DNA from: Trichopria drosophilae
Taxonomy: Eukaryota; Arthropoda; Insecta; Hymenoptera; Diapriidae
Assembly: GCA_030407085.1 (NCBI GenBank)
Contig: CM059582.1
Coordinates: forward strand, 155,458,501 to 155,522,500
DNA: 64,000 bases
Direction: 5' to 3'
Part shown: one piece after another, positions 1 to 11,974 of the stretch
Layout of the letters: every line of letters starts with the position of its first letter
Numbering within the stretch: position 1 is the first letter of the stretch
Program-made: the position numbers and the translations under genes
Notes under the pieces: generated by a model
What the model was told of the DNA's origin: nothing
What the model saw: only the letters and a program-made list of their open reading frames with translations
Database searches by the model: none

Positions 1-3000
1 ATTGATTCGAAATGATGGAACTTCACATAAATCCTAAATTTAAAGAATTATAAAGGTTTTTATACAGAGGAGTTGTAATATTTGAAAACATTCATTGGTA
101 AATCTGCGATCGAAGAATTTGACAATTATTGGATTATTAATTACTTTTAACTTTATGGATGAGATAATTTCAGCCTTAAGTGTTAAGGCTGCCTTATAGT
201 TTGTTAGGAAACCGAATAAACTCATTATTTTAACAAATCGAATTTGTTGCACGAACGTAAATGATAAACCAATTTATTTGATTAGTTCTATGAATCAAGT
301 AAGTGGTTGTAAGAACCACCCATTAAGCCACCAATTCGAAGTTTATTCTATCAACCACGCTTTATTTTACAAAGTCCAATCTTTTCGATGTACAAAAACT
401 CTTACTTATGACAAATTCATTCCTTCAGAATTTCAGAAGAGTCCATAAATTTTCAAACTGTCAAGGGTGAATTATCATTCAGAGAAATTTAAATAGTAGG
501 TTCTACCCAAGTAATAAGGAATTGTTGTTACAATAGCTTACGCTGTTAAAAATGCTTTCATGCATACTAAATTTTTAGTTATATGCATCTTATGTATATA
601 TATGTATAGCTAGTAAGCAGAATTAAAGCAGCTGTACTAAAGGTCTTTGGAAGTTTTCACTTCAGTGCTGATACGTGAGAAAATATCTGCCGTATAAAAA
701 TAATATTCTATTGCCATCAGATTTCGCGTAGTTTCTGAAGTCACTTCTCATTATATATCACAAAGTCGAGATTTCGTTTCTCATACGATTCTTTACAAGT
801 GCACGTGGTAATAAACTCTAAATAAAGCTACATCTCACCACACTGATGTTTGGTCACCATCACTGGATGTTGGACACCTATTAAGGTATATCACGGACAT
901 TATCTTTAAATATTTCTCGTATTTAAAGCTCGAGACGATTGGAGTAAAAGTATTATTTTTGCTCGAATTAGACTACGGAAAGAAAATTTAATTTGAAAAA
1001 TCAACAATACTTAATTGACTTCAATGGCATTTCAGAAGAGCCCGTTATGTTGATTGTTAATTTCAGGAGAGACATTACTACACACCAATTAAGATCTAAC
1101 TATACAATTCACATTACTTCTTTCATAACATAGATTTATTGAGATTGGTTCATTGTGTTGGTCAAAACAACGATCTATATTTCGAAAGAATCTGTCACCC
1201 TTAATATTTATGGACGGTACTTCATTAGATATATTCAAGTACTTACTGCGTGCTATCTGAATACTAATGATGCAATTACGAAGACGATAACGATCCCGTC
1301 TATACAACTGAAATTTCTCTTTTCCATTAGCTTCCGGTAATCTACGTATACTCAATGTTGTTAGTTTCTTTACGTAATTTCTTTAGAGATTTCAGTAATT
1401 GCGGTAGAGTTAGTTTCAGTTCCGTATAGTTTTAGATTTATTTATAATTGAATTACTCGTTATATTTAATGAAATCAGTCTTTTATATTGTCAAATCTGG
1501 GTTAATATAGACAGGTACTGGAAATATAGCATTTTTTATATTTTGCTAAAGTATCTTTCTTACAGTAAATAATGAATTACGTAATTTAAAACAATGCATT
1601 TAAAAAGACGTTTGTATTATTAATTTATCAGATATAAAGTAATTAATTAGTAGTACTATTAAAAGAGAACGCTAATACATATCCGAAATGATTAAATGAT
1701 TATCTTTGGTATTTCTAGTTTTGTGTAGATAATAGCATAAATTCCTTGTATATTAATTGGACCTAATGAGTGTCAAATAAGTCTAATGTTGCATATTTTT
1801 TAAGTTCTTAGGAGTTATAATCGAACGATTGTTTGTCTAAATTTGAAAATCCACAATCCAAAATCAATAACAGTGTTCATTGTTTATAATGGTTAAGCGT
1901 ACTAACAGGTTACAGAAATCATGTTAATGAAGTCAAGATCTGCAGGAATATCGATCGGTACATTATAATTGGTCCAGATATATCCGGAACAATGCGTTTT
2001 GTCGACGTTGAAAGCCGGAACGGGCCATTAGAGCAGATTCTAAACGGCCTTGCGCTAAAGTAGCGTACTAACAACAGTCAGGCCGTAAAGGATAATTATA
2101 TAGATATCAACTAGGAAACAACATCGCGAAGTGAGTACGGATTTGTAGTGGTCTCAGTTCGACTGCAGCATATATTACTTTCAATAGTGCAATGTACAAA
2201 CATAGACAATATGTATCAGTGGGAGCTCTGATTGGACTTTATATACCCAGACGTCGTATTATTGGACTCAATGAACGTTAATTAACGCTACGTAAACTAA
2301 AACGGCGCTAAGAAAAGTTCAATTTCTCTTCTACTCTATAGATATTATATTTGAATATTGTTATTCCCGTACATTATTAACGTGCCTTTGCAGAATCTCA
2401 AGCATATCATTTTACAGAATCTTAAGTTACAACGTATAAAGAGGAATCAAGAATATGGATTTACTGCTATTACTAAAAATTTGATCTTAAAAATAGTTCA
2501 GATTTTTTGAACTTGTTATAAAAATGATGTGGATATAATTATACACTTTTCACTTTGTCAAACAGAATTAAATAACGTATTTGAATTGTTAGTTATATGT
2601 AGTTAATTTGCATGGCATGAAGAATAATCTTCAGATAATGAGAAATTAATTACCAACAGTGGAATGAAAGATATCCTCTTCTTATGGAAAATTTATCCTC
2701 TGTCTTTTACAGCGTTAGCTGTACTCTAATTTTATGAAAAAGGAAGAAAGGAATATTTTTGTGTCATAATATAAAATAATATACAGTTCATTAATGTTCA
2801 TCGTAATCATTGGTCTATTATGAACATGTGAATTGCGGATTGCAGGAATAGGGAATTATTTCCTCATATAGGAGCTAAAGGTTCTGTTCCGAATATTCAG
2901 TATATATTCTCTTGCACAGTCACCTTGGGTGACTAATTGTAAGTAGTGGTTAACCTCGGTATTAATAATTAAATGAAGCGTTGTCGCTGTTGCGCATTGC

Positions 3001-4763
3001 TCAGGACGTTACGGCTATGTTGCACCACTTAGACGAGTATTTGCGAAAATCACAGTACTATTTCTCTCTCCGAAACAGGTTTTACTGCCCAAGTTAGGAT
3101 GCTGCTGATATAAATCTTAGAGTAACACACGTACATAGGTATACAGTAACGAGTTATCTCTGTTCATCGATCGTAAAAATGTTTTGAATGATGCATCATA
3201 TTCTTCGTTGCACTTTCAAAACTTTCATTATTTCGAAAATAGACGTACACATGGTTTTGAGTGGTCTTTTATAGCATAAATGGTACCATATATGTCATAA
3301 TTTAATGGCCTGAGGCTATTTATCGTTACACTATCGTATAAACAACTGGAATACTGTAAGTTTCAAATGTTCTAAAATTAGTCTAGGAAACTGAACAATA
3401 TGCAAGATTTATATAAGTCCGTAGAAAATTCTAAAATAGATAAATGTATAAGGTCCTTAGTGAGTTTGATTGTATCATGTTATTAAACAAATATAACTAA
3501 AGATATATTACATAACTATTAAATTCATTTAATTATTACTAAATATGAATAATCTGAATCAATTTTTTTGTATTGCATATGAGAGAGTGGGATAACTCTT
3601 GACATTTTCTTTTATCAATTTTGTTAAGAAACACAGTTAAAGATACATAAATTTTAAACGTTATTTCGTAATGTTTCAAACCCTTCAGTTTGAAGACAAA
3701 TTTTAAATTTGTCTCATCACATTATTTTTAGTGTCGAGCACAAAATGACTTTGTTTTAATGATATTTTCTGCAAAAATGGTAGGCTTGTATTGAGAATTT
3801 TCATTTTTTATTTACGTTTCCATTTGTCAAAAATGCATCGTCTCGAAAATGAAAAACTGGATTTTGTCGTTCTTTCTTACATGCACAGAAGTAGAAAATC
3901 ACGTTCACTATGCATGCCTTTAATTTTAATTTTTTAATTTTCATTTGAGTCGATTGTAAAAGGTTCCGAGAAAATACTTATGTTTATACGGAACGATACA
4001 TAGCACTGCTTGCGGGAAATAAATCTCTAACGGAAGTTTCTAAAAGTTCCTTCTACGAAGCCATACGCAGTCGATAACTCGGTAGGTAAAGAATCTTGCA
4101 TTGAAACTTCACTAACAAAAAAAATGCCAAATGTTCATGTACATAATTTATTTATTTGTTTACATGTAATTAGTATTCATATAATGTGGCTGTAGGTAAC
4201 AAACAACTTCTGCTGTTTGGTAAACATGGAAATCGAGAATTTCGGCTTGATTTGACGGACAACCAATGAATTGGCTGTGGTATCCAGTTCCTGTAGTGAC
4301 CATTTAGCCCAGAACATTTATAAATGGTTGCAGTAACTGACCGCTTTAGTCAATTTCAAAATTAAACTAGATCGACTGACAAACTGCCCCTAATCCATGA
4401 ATAATTTGATGGACCATCCAACTATTTCTTTGAGATAAAGAACAGAAATTACGTATCGAAAATCAATAGTAAAAAAGTGCAGTTCTGATCTTATCGAGTT
4501 AATCATGATTGCTTATCTAAATTATGTGCAAATTCTAGTTCTAATAATTCGTAGTGTGCATTCATAATAATGAAAATTTAATCACAATTCGTAAAATAAT
4601 ATTGATTTTAAATTTAGAGCACATATTTAGACCACATACTCATATCTGTGAACATGGATGTTAGTTATATATATGGTAGATATTTACTAAACACGCATTA
4701 AATTTCATGCTAAAATTATGTTTATTAGAACACAGCATGTGGGTATAAAATATATGTTTTCAT
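1..4763. other. AT-rich non-coding stretch
   Basis: No open frame here has coding character on either strand, and I see no RNA gene or clear repeat. Two frames on opposite strands overlap at 1089-1355 and look like chance openings. If the Ig exon at 5246-5356 belongs to a multi-exon minus-strand gene, this stretch would lie downstream of it and could be intron. I found no partner exon carrying the Trp expected in the next part of the Ig domain. Confidence 0.5.
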
Positions 4764-4869
4764 CCTGGTAGAAAAAGAAAGCAGTTTTTGGCCAGTTTTT
4801 CTGGTCTCTGTTGCTTATAGTACAGAAACCAGAAAAAATGACCAGAAACTGGTCGTATTTTCTACCAGG
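4764..4869. mobile_element. 106-bp fold-back MITE with CCTGGTAGAAAA ends
   Basis: The left edge reads CCTGGTAGAAAA and the right edge reads TTTTCTACCAGG, its exact reverse complement. Inside, a second inverted pair (TTTTTCTGGT and ACCAGAAAAA) flanks a short spacer, so nearly the whole element can fold into a hairpin. There is no coding capacity, so it must be non-autonomous. A degraded relative is at 25355-25473, and the same edge motif recurs at 47.8 and 62.2 kb. A target-site duplication is not clear. Confidence 0.75.
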
Positions 4870-5245
4870 GCAATAGGTGCTTTATTGTTATTGTATACTT
4901 ACAAATATTACTAAAGTTGGTAAATTATTATATATTTATTAATGACTGATATCTACCAAAACATGGGAAAAAACGTGATAATTGCAGCATTTTAACAAAA
5001 CCGTTGTCAGAATGCTTGAATATTAATTCGGGGTAATTGAAAATAAACTTACTCCTGGATTTATTATACAATGTGATACATCTATTTTGAAATTAATTTT
5101 ATATTGTCTTCTTTTAATAATGGTGTATCTAAATGTTAAATATTTAAATATCTACTAAAACGAGATAAATGATTTAAAATAGTATTTTTTAATCTACGTG
5201 GCATATTGCGAATGCTATATATATAAGAGAAAGAAGTTATCTTAC

Positions 5246-5356
5246 CTCCGTGTACTTCGCAAATAAGGTCGAGATCAGCTCCTTCTGGATAGGTTTGATG
5301 GTGTGTACTCACGTCCCGTTTCTTTGCATCGTAAATTATTGGTTTTGATGGTAGAA
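5246..5356 (-). CDS. Internal exon of an immunoglobulin-superfamily cell-surface protein (Sidestep-like)
   Basis: This 111-bp exon lies between a pyrimidine-rich acceptor (TTTGTCTAG, 5357 upward) and a consensus donor (GGAG|GTAAGA, 5245 downward). Both junctions are phase 1, the usual layout for Ig-domain exons. It encodes PSKPIIYDAKKRDV, then YPEGADLDLICEVHGG. This is the start of an Ig domain: the N-terminal strands, the Glu-Gly turn, the first disulphide cysteine in LICEV and the Gly-Gly at the strand C edge. The partner Trp and second Cys must be on another exon, which I did not find. The spacing P-x-P-I-Y-D to EG-x-x-L-x-L-x-C-E-V-x-GG resembles the second Ig domain of the insect Sidestep family, axon-guidance receptors that bind Beaten-path proteins; this is family knowledge plus inference. 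Reading through the donor gives AT-rich nonsense. Lachesin- or nephrin-type Ig proteins are alternatives. Confidence 0.85.
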
Positions 5357-8300
5357 CTAGACAAATGAAAAAAAGTAATTCGTATAAATTGAAATAAAGC
5401 AATATTTACATATTCTTGAATTCTATCTTATATTTATAAATAAATATCATATGCATAATAATCTCAGGCATATAGACAAATTGTTTAATTTAAATTTCAT
5501 TTTCTTTTAATGCATTTTTTAAAATGATGAATATGTTGTTGTAAATTAATCCTGAGTATTATTCTAGAGGCGGTATATAGCGGAAGAGTAGTAAAAACGA
5601 AACGTAATTATTTAATCGTATCATTTTAGGGTCTTTTTTAGTGAAATTTGTAAAACCGTGCACAAGTAACTATTATAAACAATCATACCCTATTAGGGTA
5701 GGTTTAGACACTTGTAATAATTTTATTACCGTCATGTGTACATAATAAAATAAAACTAACTATTTTATGGAAATATTGTACTCCTGCACTGTGAGCTGCA
5801 GAGTATAAGGCATTTATTTGCATGGGATGGTTCTTACAGTTATTACAGAGGGGTTTTTTCCCAGGTAACAGAGGAAAAGGGAAATAGTCAATTTGTTGAG
5901 AATATACTCAATGTTTTACCAATTGCGGTACACGGTGTGGGGGATTCCCCACAATGGTGGGTTTTCCTTGTGTCATTGCAAACTCGAATCGGGGTACCTT
6001 TTAACCACTTAGCTGTCAGCGAAGATTAGTTTTTCATGCCACGTTTGTATTGGACAAAATTTTTATTGATTTCTCCTTTAATTTTAATATTACGATTTTG
6101 GAGGTCGAGAAATCAGATTCTGAAATTGAAGTTTCTAACATTCGGAATCAAATGGCGGATCCAATATGGCGAACGCAAGTTCGAAAAATAGTTTTATTTC
6201 GACGAGAGGGAGTAACTCTGCGGTTTTAGGCAAATACAAAAAATGTTTTAATTTCCAAAAAATTGTATCTCTAGTTGTTCGTGATCTCCAATTTAGAATT
6301 TAAGTCCTGTATGTAAGTATCTAAAGCTCGGATACATTATGACGAATAAAAATTCCGTAAATCATTCATGGCAAATTATACATCGTAAAAAATATAAAAT
6401 TTGTTTTTTGTTTATCATCCCACGCTCGGTTTATTTTAACTCCCCTTATTTTAAGTTCGTCCCTTATTTTTAGTTGATGTCTTCCTCTATTTTAATGTTT
6501 CCCATAACTCGTTCCCCCACCGCTCGACCTATGCTGCGACATCCGGTCATTCGGCTTGGGTAGGTAGTACAGTCTGAGCATGCTCCACACTGTACCACAC
6601 TGTTAACAACTGCAAGGATGTGGGTGCGGAGAAACCTTATAATAAGGGAAGACGCAGCCATATTCCTTGACTCGAAAATTTAAAATATGAGGAGATCTAC
6701 TGTATTCTACTATTAAACATATATAAGTGTGTTATATATCACTACTGAACATGCATATGTGTCCTATTTCACTACTGGGCATGGGTAAGTATCGGCTTCT
6801 TAGTAAACACTTTAAAATTATTAAAATGCTGAAATTATTCCAAAAAATGAATGCGGGGTCGTAAATCGTGATGATTTATCCCTTTAGAACCCTGTAAAAT
6901 TTTCTCAGGGTTTGCGTATCTCGTACTGTTTTCAAGATATAATAATTCCTTAAATTTCAATTTCAAAAGTATGACTGAAGATTATTAATTTAATACAAAA
7001 ATCCTAAAAACACAAAAAATGAAAAAAAAAACATAGATGCAGAAAACGAAAAAAAATAAGAAAAGAAGAAAATTAATAAAAAATAAAGCAGGATAAATAC
7101 AGATATAAATAGTACAAAAAATTCTTTTGCATTTTTTACGATGGATAATATGCGTCAGAATGTATCCTAGTTCCAGATACATTAAGCCTGGACTCAAATT
7201 CTAAATTCACGATTACAAACATCTAAAGATGCAAATTTTTGTAGAAATCAAACCATTTTTCAAATTGGCTTCCGCCATACTGTATCCATCAGTTTAAATT
7301 TTGAAAATCCGACTTCAAAAATCATTCGCCGAAATTGGCAGACTTTTTCTTTACATATGTGCGTCAATGACACTCTGGGGGTTAATACAAAGGTGTCCCG
7401 TTAGGAAATTGTTTATAAAGGCCCTTCAAATTAGCGACCATACAGGGAAAGTAGGTTGCGTTTCGAATATTGATTGTACTCAATATGCGACGAATCCTTA
7501 AGATGAAGATTAGGGAAAATGAGAATCGTCTAGTTGAATCAACGATAAGTTTGATACTAATCAAAGTGAGTCGCGATACGCGTGTATAAAAACGTAGAAA
7601 TCGGTGGGGTTAGTGCGCGATTTTTGTCGGTTTGTCACGCGCGGTGTAGTTACCGAACTTTTTGTCGCACAAAAAATAGTTTTGATTTAGCTTCAAAACA
7701 CACTCAAACTACAATATTCGCAGGCTCATCTAAAATAGGTAGATTTATATGCACCGAAACGCGTTTTTATTTGTTTCCGGCACTTTAATAATATCAGTAG
7801 AAGTAGGTAGCTCAGTTAGCTTGTAGTAATTGAAATTAATTAATTTGCATGAAATACAGATTTTAGTAATTAATTGAGAACGCTATTTAAATTAGATAAT
7901 TAATTACACTTTATACTGTTTTACTAATTAAAATAGTTTTGCTCGATAATTTTAATTGACTAAGTATATTATAAAAAATGAATATGACTACTACCGAAAA
8001 TATTTCCTGTACAAATTGCAGTTTTACAATAGACTTTAACTTATTCAATTCATTTTGTTAGCGGGATTCTACGAGAACTTATGCTGGCTAGTACAATTCT
8101 CTAAGTGATATACATTGCCAGATATAATGGTTTTTGTAAATTAAATAGTTGAACATATAATCTTAAAGTTCATGATAGCATTTTAACTAGTAAGATCGTT
8201 TCCTTCAGTTTAGAAGTAAATTCAATTTAGGTGGATTACCTCGTTTAGGATCGTACGTGACACTATCCGATAAAGATTTTAGCAAAGCAGTCTGCTGCGT

Positions 8301-8600
8301 AGTTTGCTAATGCCACGCATTAAAGTTTTGGATGTGGGTATAGCAACATTTACATTTAATTTGCAAGGAAATTTAAATTTTCGCTTCAAATCCCCCAAAA
8401 AGTTGTACGCGTCCAATCACAAAAAGGTCAACTTAGTTAACATTAGCATATTTTTGTCCAATATTTTTTCGTTAAATGGGTTTATTTATATTAATTTCTT
8501 CTTTCATCGTTGGAGACAAATATTTGAGATATTTTATATTCCGAAAGTGGACAAAAGCTGGGTGAGCGTTTGTTGAATATATACGGTTAAGTTCTTTCCA
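5357..8600. other. AT-rich non-coding stretch, probably intronic
   Basis: No coding region is supportable. An A-rich run lies at about 7010-7090. A short direct duplication at about 6717-6790 repeats TTTCACTACTG or TATCACTACTG with CATATGTG-like flanks. Segments near 6150-6180 and 7260-7300 contain GGCGGATCCAATATGGCG-like words that recur loosely at 47.6 kb, which suggests decayed interspersed repeats. It is probably the intron upstream of the Ig exon. Confidence 0.45.
7390..7430. repeat. Interspersed repeat fragment, copy 1
   Basis: About 41 bp beginning AAGGTGTCCCGTTAGGAAAT and ending AAAGGCCCTTCAAA. It matches 43442-43481 with a few substitutions and a small indel. GGTGTCC resembles the edge of the CAGGGTGTCC element at 28.4 kb, so it may be a terminal fragment of a related transposon. 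I see no second end nearby. Confidence 0.55.
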
Positions 8601-8995
8601 TAAATTTTTTGCGGCTGAATCGGAGAACTACGCCTGAATGAAAATCCATTCTACTTTAACACAGATGGAAGCGTTTGACCAGACATGTGGGCGCGATGTT
8701 CATCCGTTTTTTTTTTCGTGGACCCTGTATTCGCATTTTAGACGTCATTTTGCACCTTCCAAAAGGCGACTTTCGATTTCACCTTTTCAGTCTTGCAAAG
8801 TAGTAAAATAAGCGCACGATGGCGAATGGAAATAGGACGGCGTGACAAATGTCGACATTCGGTCGGGAAATCCAATGAATTCAAAGGAACGCACGGAAAC
8901 TCCCCATTCGTGTGCTTCGCTCACAAACGCAAACATATGGGTACTCAGTGCACTACGAATTCCACATGACGGTTGACCCACCGTTTTCCTTCCTG

Positions 8996-9086
8996 TATAA
9001 TAGCTCCAGCCCCTTTTCCCTCCTGCCGTCTGCAGTCAGTCTTGGGAGTTGAGACGATCCACGATCCCCTTTGGTAATGTGTGAGT
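8996..9086 (+). promoter_or_regulatory. Candidate core promoter and short first exon
   Basis: In a GC-balanced island (about 8600-9300) a TATAATAG motif at 8996 is followed by an initiator-like GTCAGTC at 9035-9041. A short leader then reaches ATGT|GTGAGT (ATG at 9077-9079, donor at 9081). A first coding exon holding only the start codon and one more base is common in insect cuticle and other secreted-protein genes, which is why I flag it. Against it, the TATA-to-initiator distance of about 40 bp is longer than usual and I found no second exon. A chance arrangement is quite possible. Confidence 0.25.
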
Positions 9087-9101
9087 ATATATATATATAA
9101 G
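9084..9101. repeat. Short (TA)n microsatellite
   Basis: A run of about eight TA units follows the candidate donor at 9081. A similar run is at about 15838-15852. Confidence 0.8.
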
Positions 9102-10045
9102 TGCAGTCACTATGTCGTCCCCTGTAGTTCGTGAATGGAAGCGCAGAATTCCTCTAAAAGTTTTCCAACTCGCTCGTGGTAACGGAAGCTATGACGGCGG
9201 TTCGCATACGTTATACTTCCTACTTCTTATCCTCTCCGAGAACGGATGGGATGTGTGTGACTACAACTTGCCAGTACGTATTATTCGTGTGTCCTATTAT
9301 GAGAACATTCTTGCTTGTATCTGAGCCCTGAGAATATATAGGTGCTGATGGCTAGGAACTGCTTAAGTTGCGTTTTAGGTGAAACCATTTTTCTTCGTTC
9401 AGTGCCGGAAAATTAATATATCGCTTTTAATAAAGCTCTAAAGTTGTTATGTATCTCAATTTAATTGTTATGTTATGACGGAAGGAGCATACTACCTGTA
9501 TTCCCTTCCTTCCTTTCCTGCGCTTGTACACATTAGACGAAGTATATTTATTACATAGTCGCACTCAGAACAAAGAGCTCAAAATTTGCATCGTACGTTG
9601 CTTACGCATAGTCAGCATTCTTGGTATACACCTAGACTAGGTGAAGCCCAGTTTCATTGTGTTTTGAATAACACATCATGTATTGATTTATATCGGCTTT
9701 GTTCATTAAAGAAAGAAGATTATCCACATCAATTTAAAAGACGAAAAGCTCACTGATTGTCAGAAAATCTTCACTGAACCTTATTAAAACAATTTAGTCT
9801 CTAAGAAGAGTGAAATATCTCTGTTTGACTCAGTAAAACTCTCTGGTCTAATCTGTGAAATTCTTACATGAATTAGTAAGGCTTGGTTATTTGAAAAATA
9901 AAAGTTTCTATCCGAGCTCGAATCATTAGGTAAATTATTTCGCTGTACACTGTTTTAACTATAAATAACAACAAACATAAAATCCACCTACTTCAATCAA
10001 TAGGAAAATTTAAATCATTTCCATTTTGTTTAAATTTCTTTAAAC

Positions 10046-10118
10046 GAATGTCTGACCTAATTGTCTGAAACTACTGTGCTGTCTTTCCAGTAGTTGCAGA
10101 CAATTAGGTCAGACATTC
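10046..10118. repeat. Terminal hairpin of the outer element
   Basis: GAATGTCTGACCTAATTGTC and its exact reverse complement lie 31 bp apart, forming a 21-bp perfect stem. The right end at 12141-12167 carries a third copy of the same arm. The left end therefore holds two facing copies and the right end one. Confidence 0.9.
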
Positions 10119-10192
10119 GTGGCTCAGGCGGTAACGTCCTGAACTACCAAATCGTAGGTCGTGAGGTCGATCCCCGTCAGGTAAACAATTTT
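10113..10192 (+). repeat. tRNA-like SINE head (pol III boxes)
   Basis: TGGCTCAGGCGG at 10120-10131 matches the tRNA A-box consensus closely. GGTCGATCC at 10165-10173 matches the B box apart from one missing T. The spacing of about 35 bp is normal, and a T-run follows at 10188. The cloverleaf is degenerate, so I do not call a functional tRNA. It fits a tRNA-derived SINE head trapped in, or forming part of, the inverted-repeat element. Confidence 0.5.
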
Positions 10193-10437
10193 TTTCTATT
10201 TCGTTAGCAAGCAGCAGCTCGCTGTTGGTAAGACGAGCCACGTTGTTTGTTTACGTTTCAAAAATATTGTTTGAAACTATCTGGTGAAGCGAATTTAAAA
10301 AAAATCGCAAAAAAAGCCTTACGAAATTACAGTAGTCGGCCACCACGAATTTAAATTCGTTTAAACATGAAAAAACGGATTTAATTTTTTGTACTAACAA
10401 AATGATTTCTTATCACTGATAAATACAGGTGTTTCTC

Positions 10438-11336
10438 TACGATCACTTTTTTATGAATCTCGATCCTTCTCGATCTTTTCGATCGTTCTCGATCATCTTC
10501 GATCTTTTTCGAGCTCTTTCGATAATTCTCTAACTTTTTAATGTTTCTCGATATTTCTTGATCTTTCTCTATCTTTCTCGATCTTTTTTGATCTTTCTCA
10601 ATTATTTGCGATCTTTTTCAAGCTTTTTCGAGCATTCTCAAACTTTTTTTATTTTTCTCGATCTTTCTTGATCCCTTTCAATCATTCTCGATCTCTATTG
10701 ATCTTTTGGATCTCTGTCGATCTTTTGGATCTCCGTCGATCCTTTAGATCTCTGTCGATCTTTTCGATCTCTGTGGATCTTTTCGATCTCTGTCGATCTT
10801 TTCGATCTCTGTCGATCTTTCTCGATCTTTCTCGATCTATCTCGATGTTTGTTGATCTTTCTCAATTATTTCCGTTATTCTTCAAGCTTTTTTGAGCATT
10901 CTCAAACTTTTTTTATGTTTCTCGATCTTTCTTGATCCCTTTCGATCATTCTTGATCATTTTCGATCTCGATCGATCTCCACCGACCTTTCTCGATGTAT
11001 CTCGATCTATGCCCATCTTTTTCGAGCTTTTTCGATTTTTTCGCTCTTTCTGATCTTTTTCGATGTTTTTTTACTTTTTCAATCTTTCTGGGTCATCCTC
11101 ATTTTTTCTTGATTTTTCTCGATGTTTCTGATTCTTCCCCAATCTTTCTTGATCTGTCTTGATCTCCATTAATTTTGTGAGATGAAGAAATTTTAAATAT
11201 CTACAGAAAAGAGTGAAAGAGATTGGAATAGATCGTAAAAGAATGAAAAGATCGATCGAAAATGACCGAAAAAGATCGAGAAAGATCGAGAAAGACCGAA
11301 AAAGATCGAAAAAGATCGAAAAAGATCGTGAACTCA
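10438..11336. repeat. GATCTTTCTC tandem array with inverted tail
   Basis: Degenerate 10-bp units (TTTCTCGATC) fill 10438-11160. At 10703-10830 they resolve into about six 18-bp units of the type TCTGTCGATCTTTTCGA. Around 11245-11336 the same unit appears in the opposite orientation (GATCGAAAAA). A block of about 105 bp starting at 10590 is repeated with high similarity starting at 10854, so the array has a higher-order duplication. Open frames here are low-complexity and should not be annotated. Confidence 0.9.
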
Positions 11337-11362
11337 TAAATGCTTGCTGAATGCTTACTCTC

Positions 11363-11509
11363 TTAGAGTTTCCTTACTCTCTCTTGTTTCAGCCGTGATT
11401 GAAGTGTCGATCTGACGATTCCATAGGATTTGGCCGCTGCATTTAAACCGAGTCCTTTTCTTACGTCCGATAAGACTGCTTGAAGACGATCTTCCTTCAG
11501 TGCATCCAT
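11363..11509 (-). pseudogene. pogo-family transposase remnant: pipsqueak (psq) helix-turn-helix
   Basis: A 48-codon minus-strand frame opens at ATG 11507-11509 and stops at 11363-11365. Residues 9-40 read LQAVLSDVRKGLGL, then NAAAKSYGIVRSTLQSRL. This is the psq/CENP-B-type helix-turn-helix pattern (A-V-x-x-V-x-x-G, then AAKxYGI-x-x-STL-x-x-RL) that lets pogo/Tigger transposases bind their inverted repeats. The family protein is normally several hundred residues with a DDE nuclease; here everything after the first domain is missing and replaced by the GATC array. Its place inside TIRs with a TA target duplication agrees with the identity. It could at most act as a small DNA-binding fragment. 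Confidence 0.75.
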
Positions 11510-11626
11510 TTCGTTTTTAAAACTCAATGGAAAAGGATCCCTTTACCTATTAGTGTTGCAATTATACACGATTGCATGTAAAAACGTTAAGTGGCCGACA
11601 ACTGTAGATTTCGTGATTTTCACGTA

Positions 11627-11974
11627 TAGTGGTCGGCCACCTTTTACAGTACACAAAAATAATTTTTTTTTTACCGGTTGAAACTTAGATTTTTTTTATG
11701 AAGGTATCAAGTTTGTTCAACAAAAAAAAAATGTTTATATAATTTGCTTCTCTTATAATGTAGTAATTTGTAATAATGGAAGTATGTAAGAACTTGCCGT
11801 ATTTTTGCACTGATTGGAAAACACTTTTTTGTTATTGCAATACTCCTGCGCCAATAAGGAAGAAAAAATATTTCGTATTGTAATTATAACTGTGTTATGT
11901 GCACTTACCAGATGGTATAAAGAAACAAAAATTTTAACATTAAAGACTACAATTTTCGAAGTGGCCGGCTACTG
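11627..11974. mobile_element. Short pogo-like MITE (nested insertion 2)
   Basis: TAGTGGTCGGCCACC at 11627-11641 (first base altered from C) and GTGGCCGGCTACTG at 11961-11974 are inverted relatives of the termini of the 10330-11604 element. TA precedes the left end; the right flank is TC, probably a mutated TA. It is 348 bp with no coding capacity. It sits only 22 bp from insertion 1 in the same host element. Confidence 0.75.

Larger units (their letters stand above)
10330..11604. mobile_element. pogo/Tigger-like transposon (nested insertion 1)
   Basis: The element begins CAGTAGTCGGCCACC and ends GTGGCCGACAACTG. It is flanked on both sides by TA, the duplicated target of Tc1/mariner/pogo transposons. 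It is 1275 bp. Internally it has a long GATC-rich tandem array and, near the right end on the minus strand, a remnant encoding a pipsqueak-type helix-turn-helix typical of pogo transposases. The catalytic DDE domain is absent, so it is a deletion derivative that cannot move itself. Confidence 0.85.

Noticed and set aside
10668..11337. Ser/Phe/Leu-rich frames of 75-90 codons
   Set aside because: They are translations of the GATC-rich tandem array inside the pogo element.
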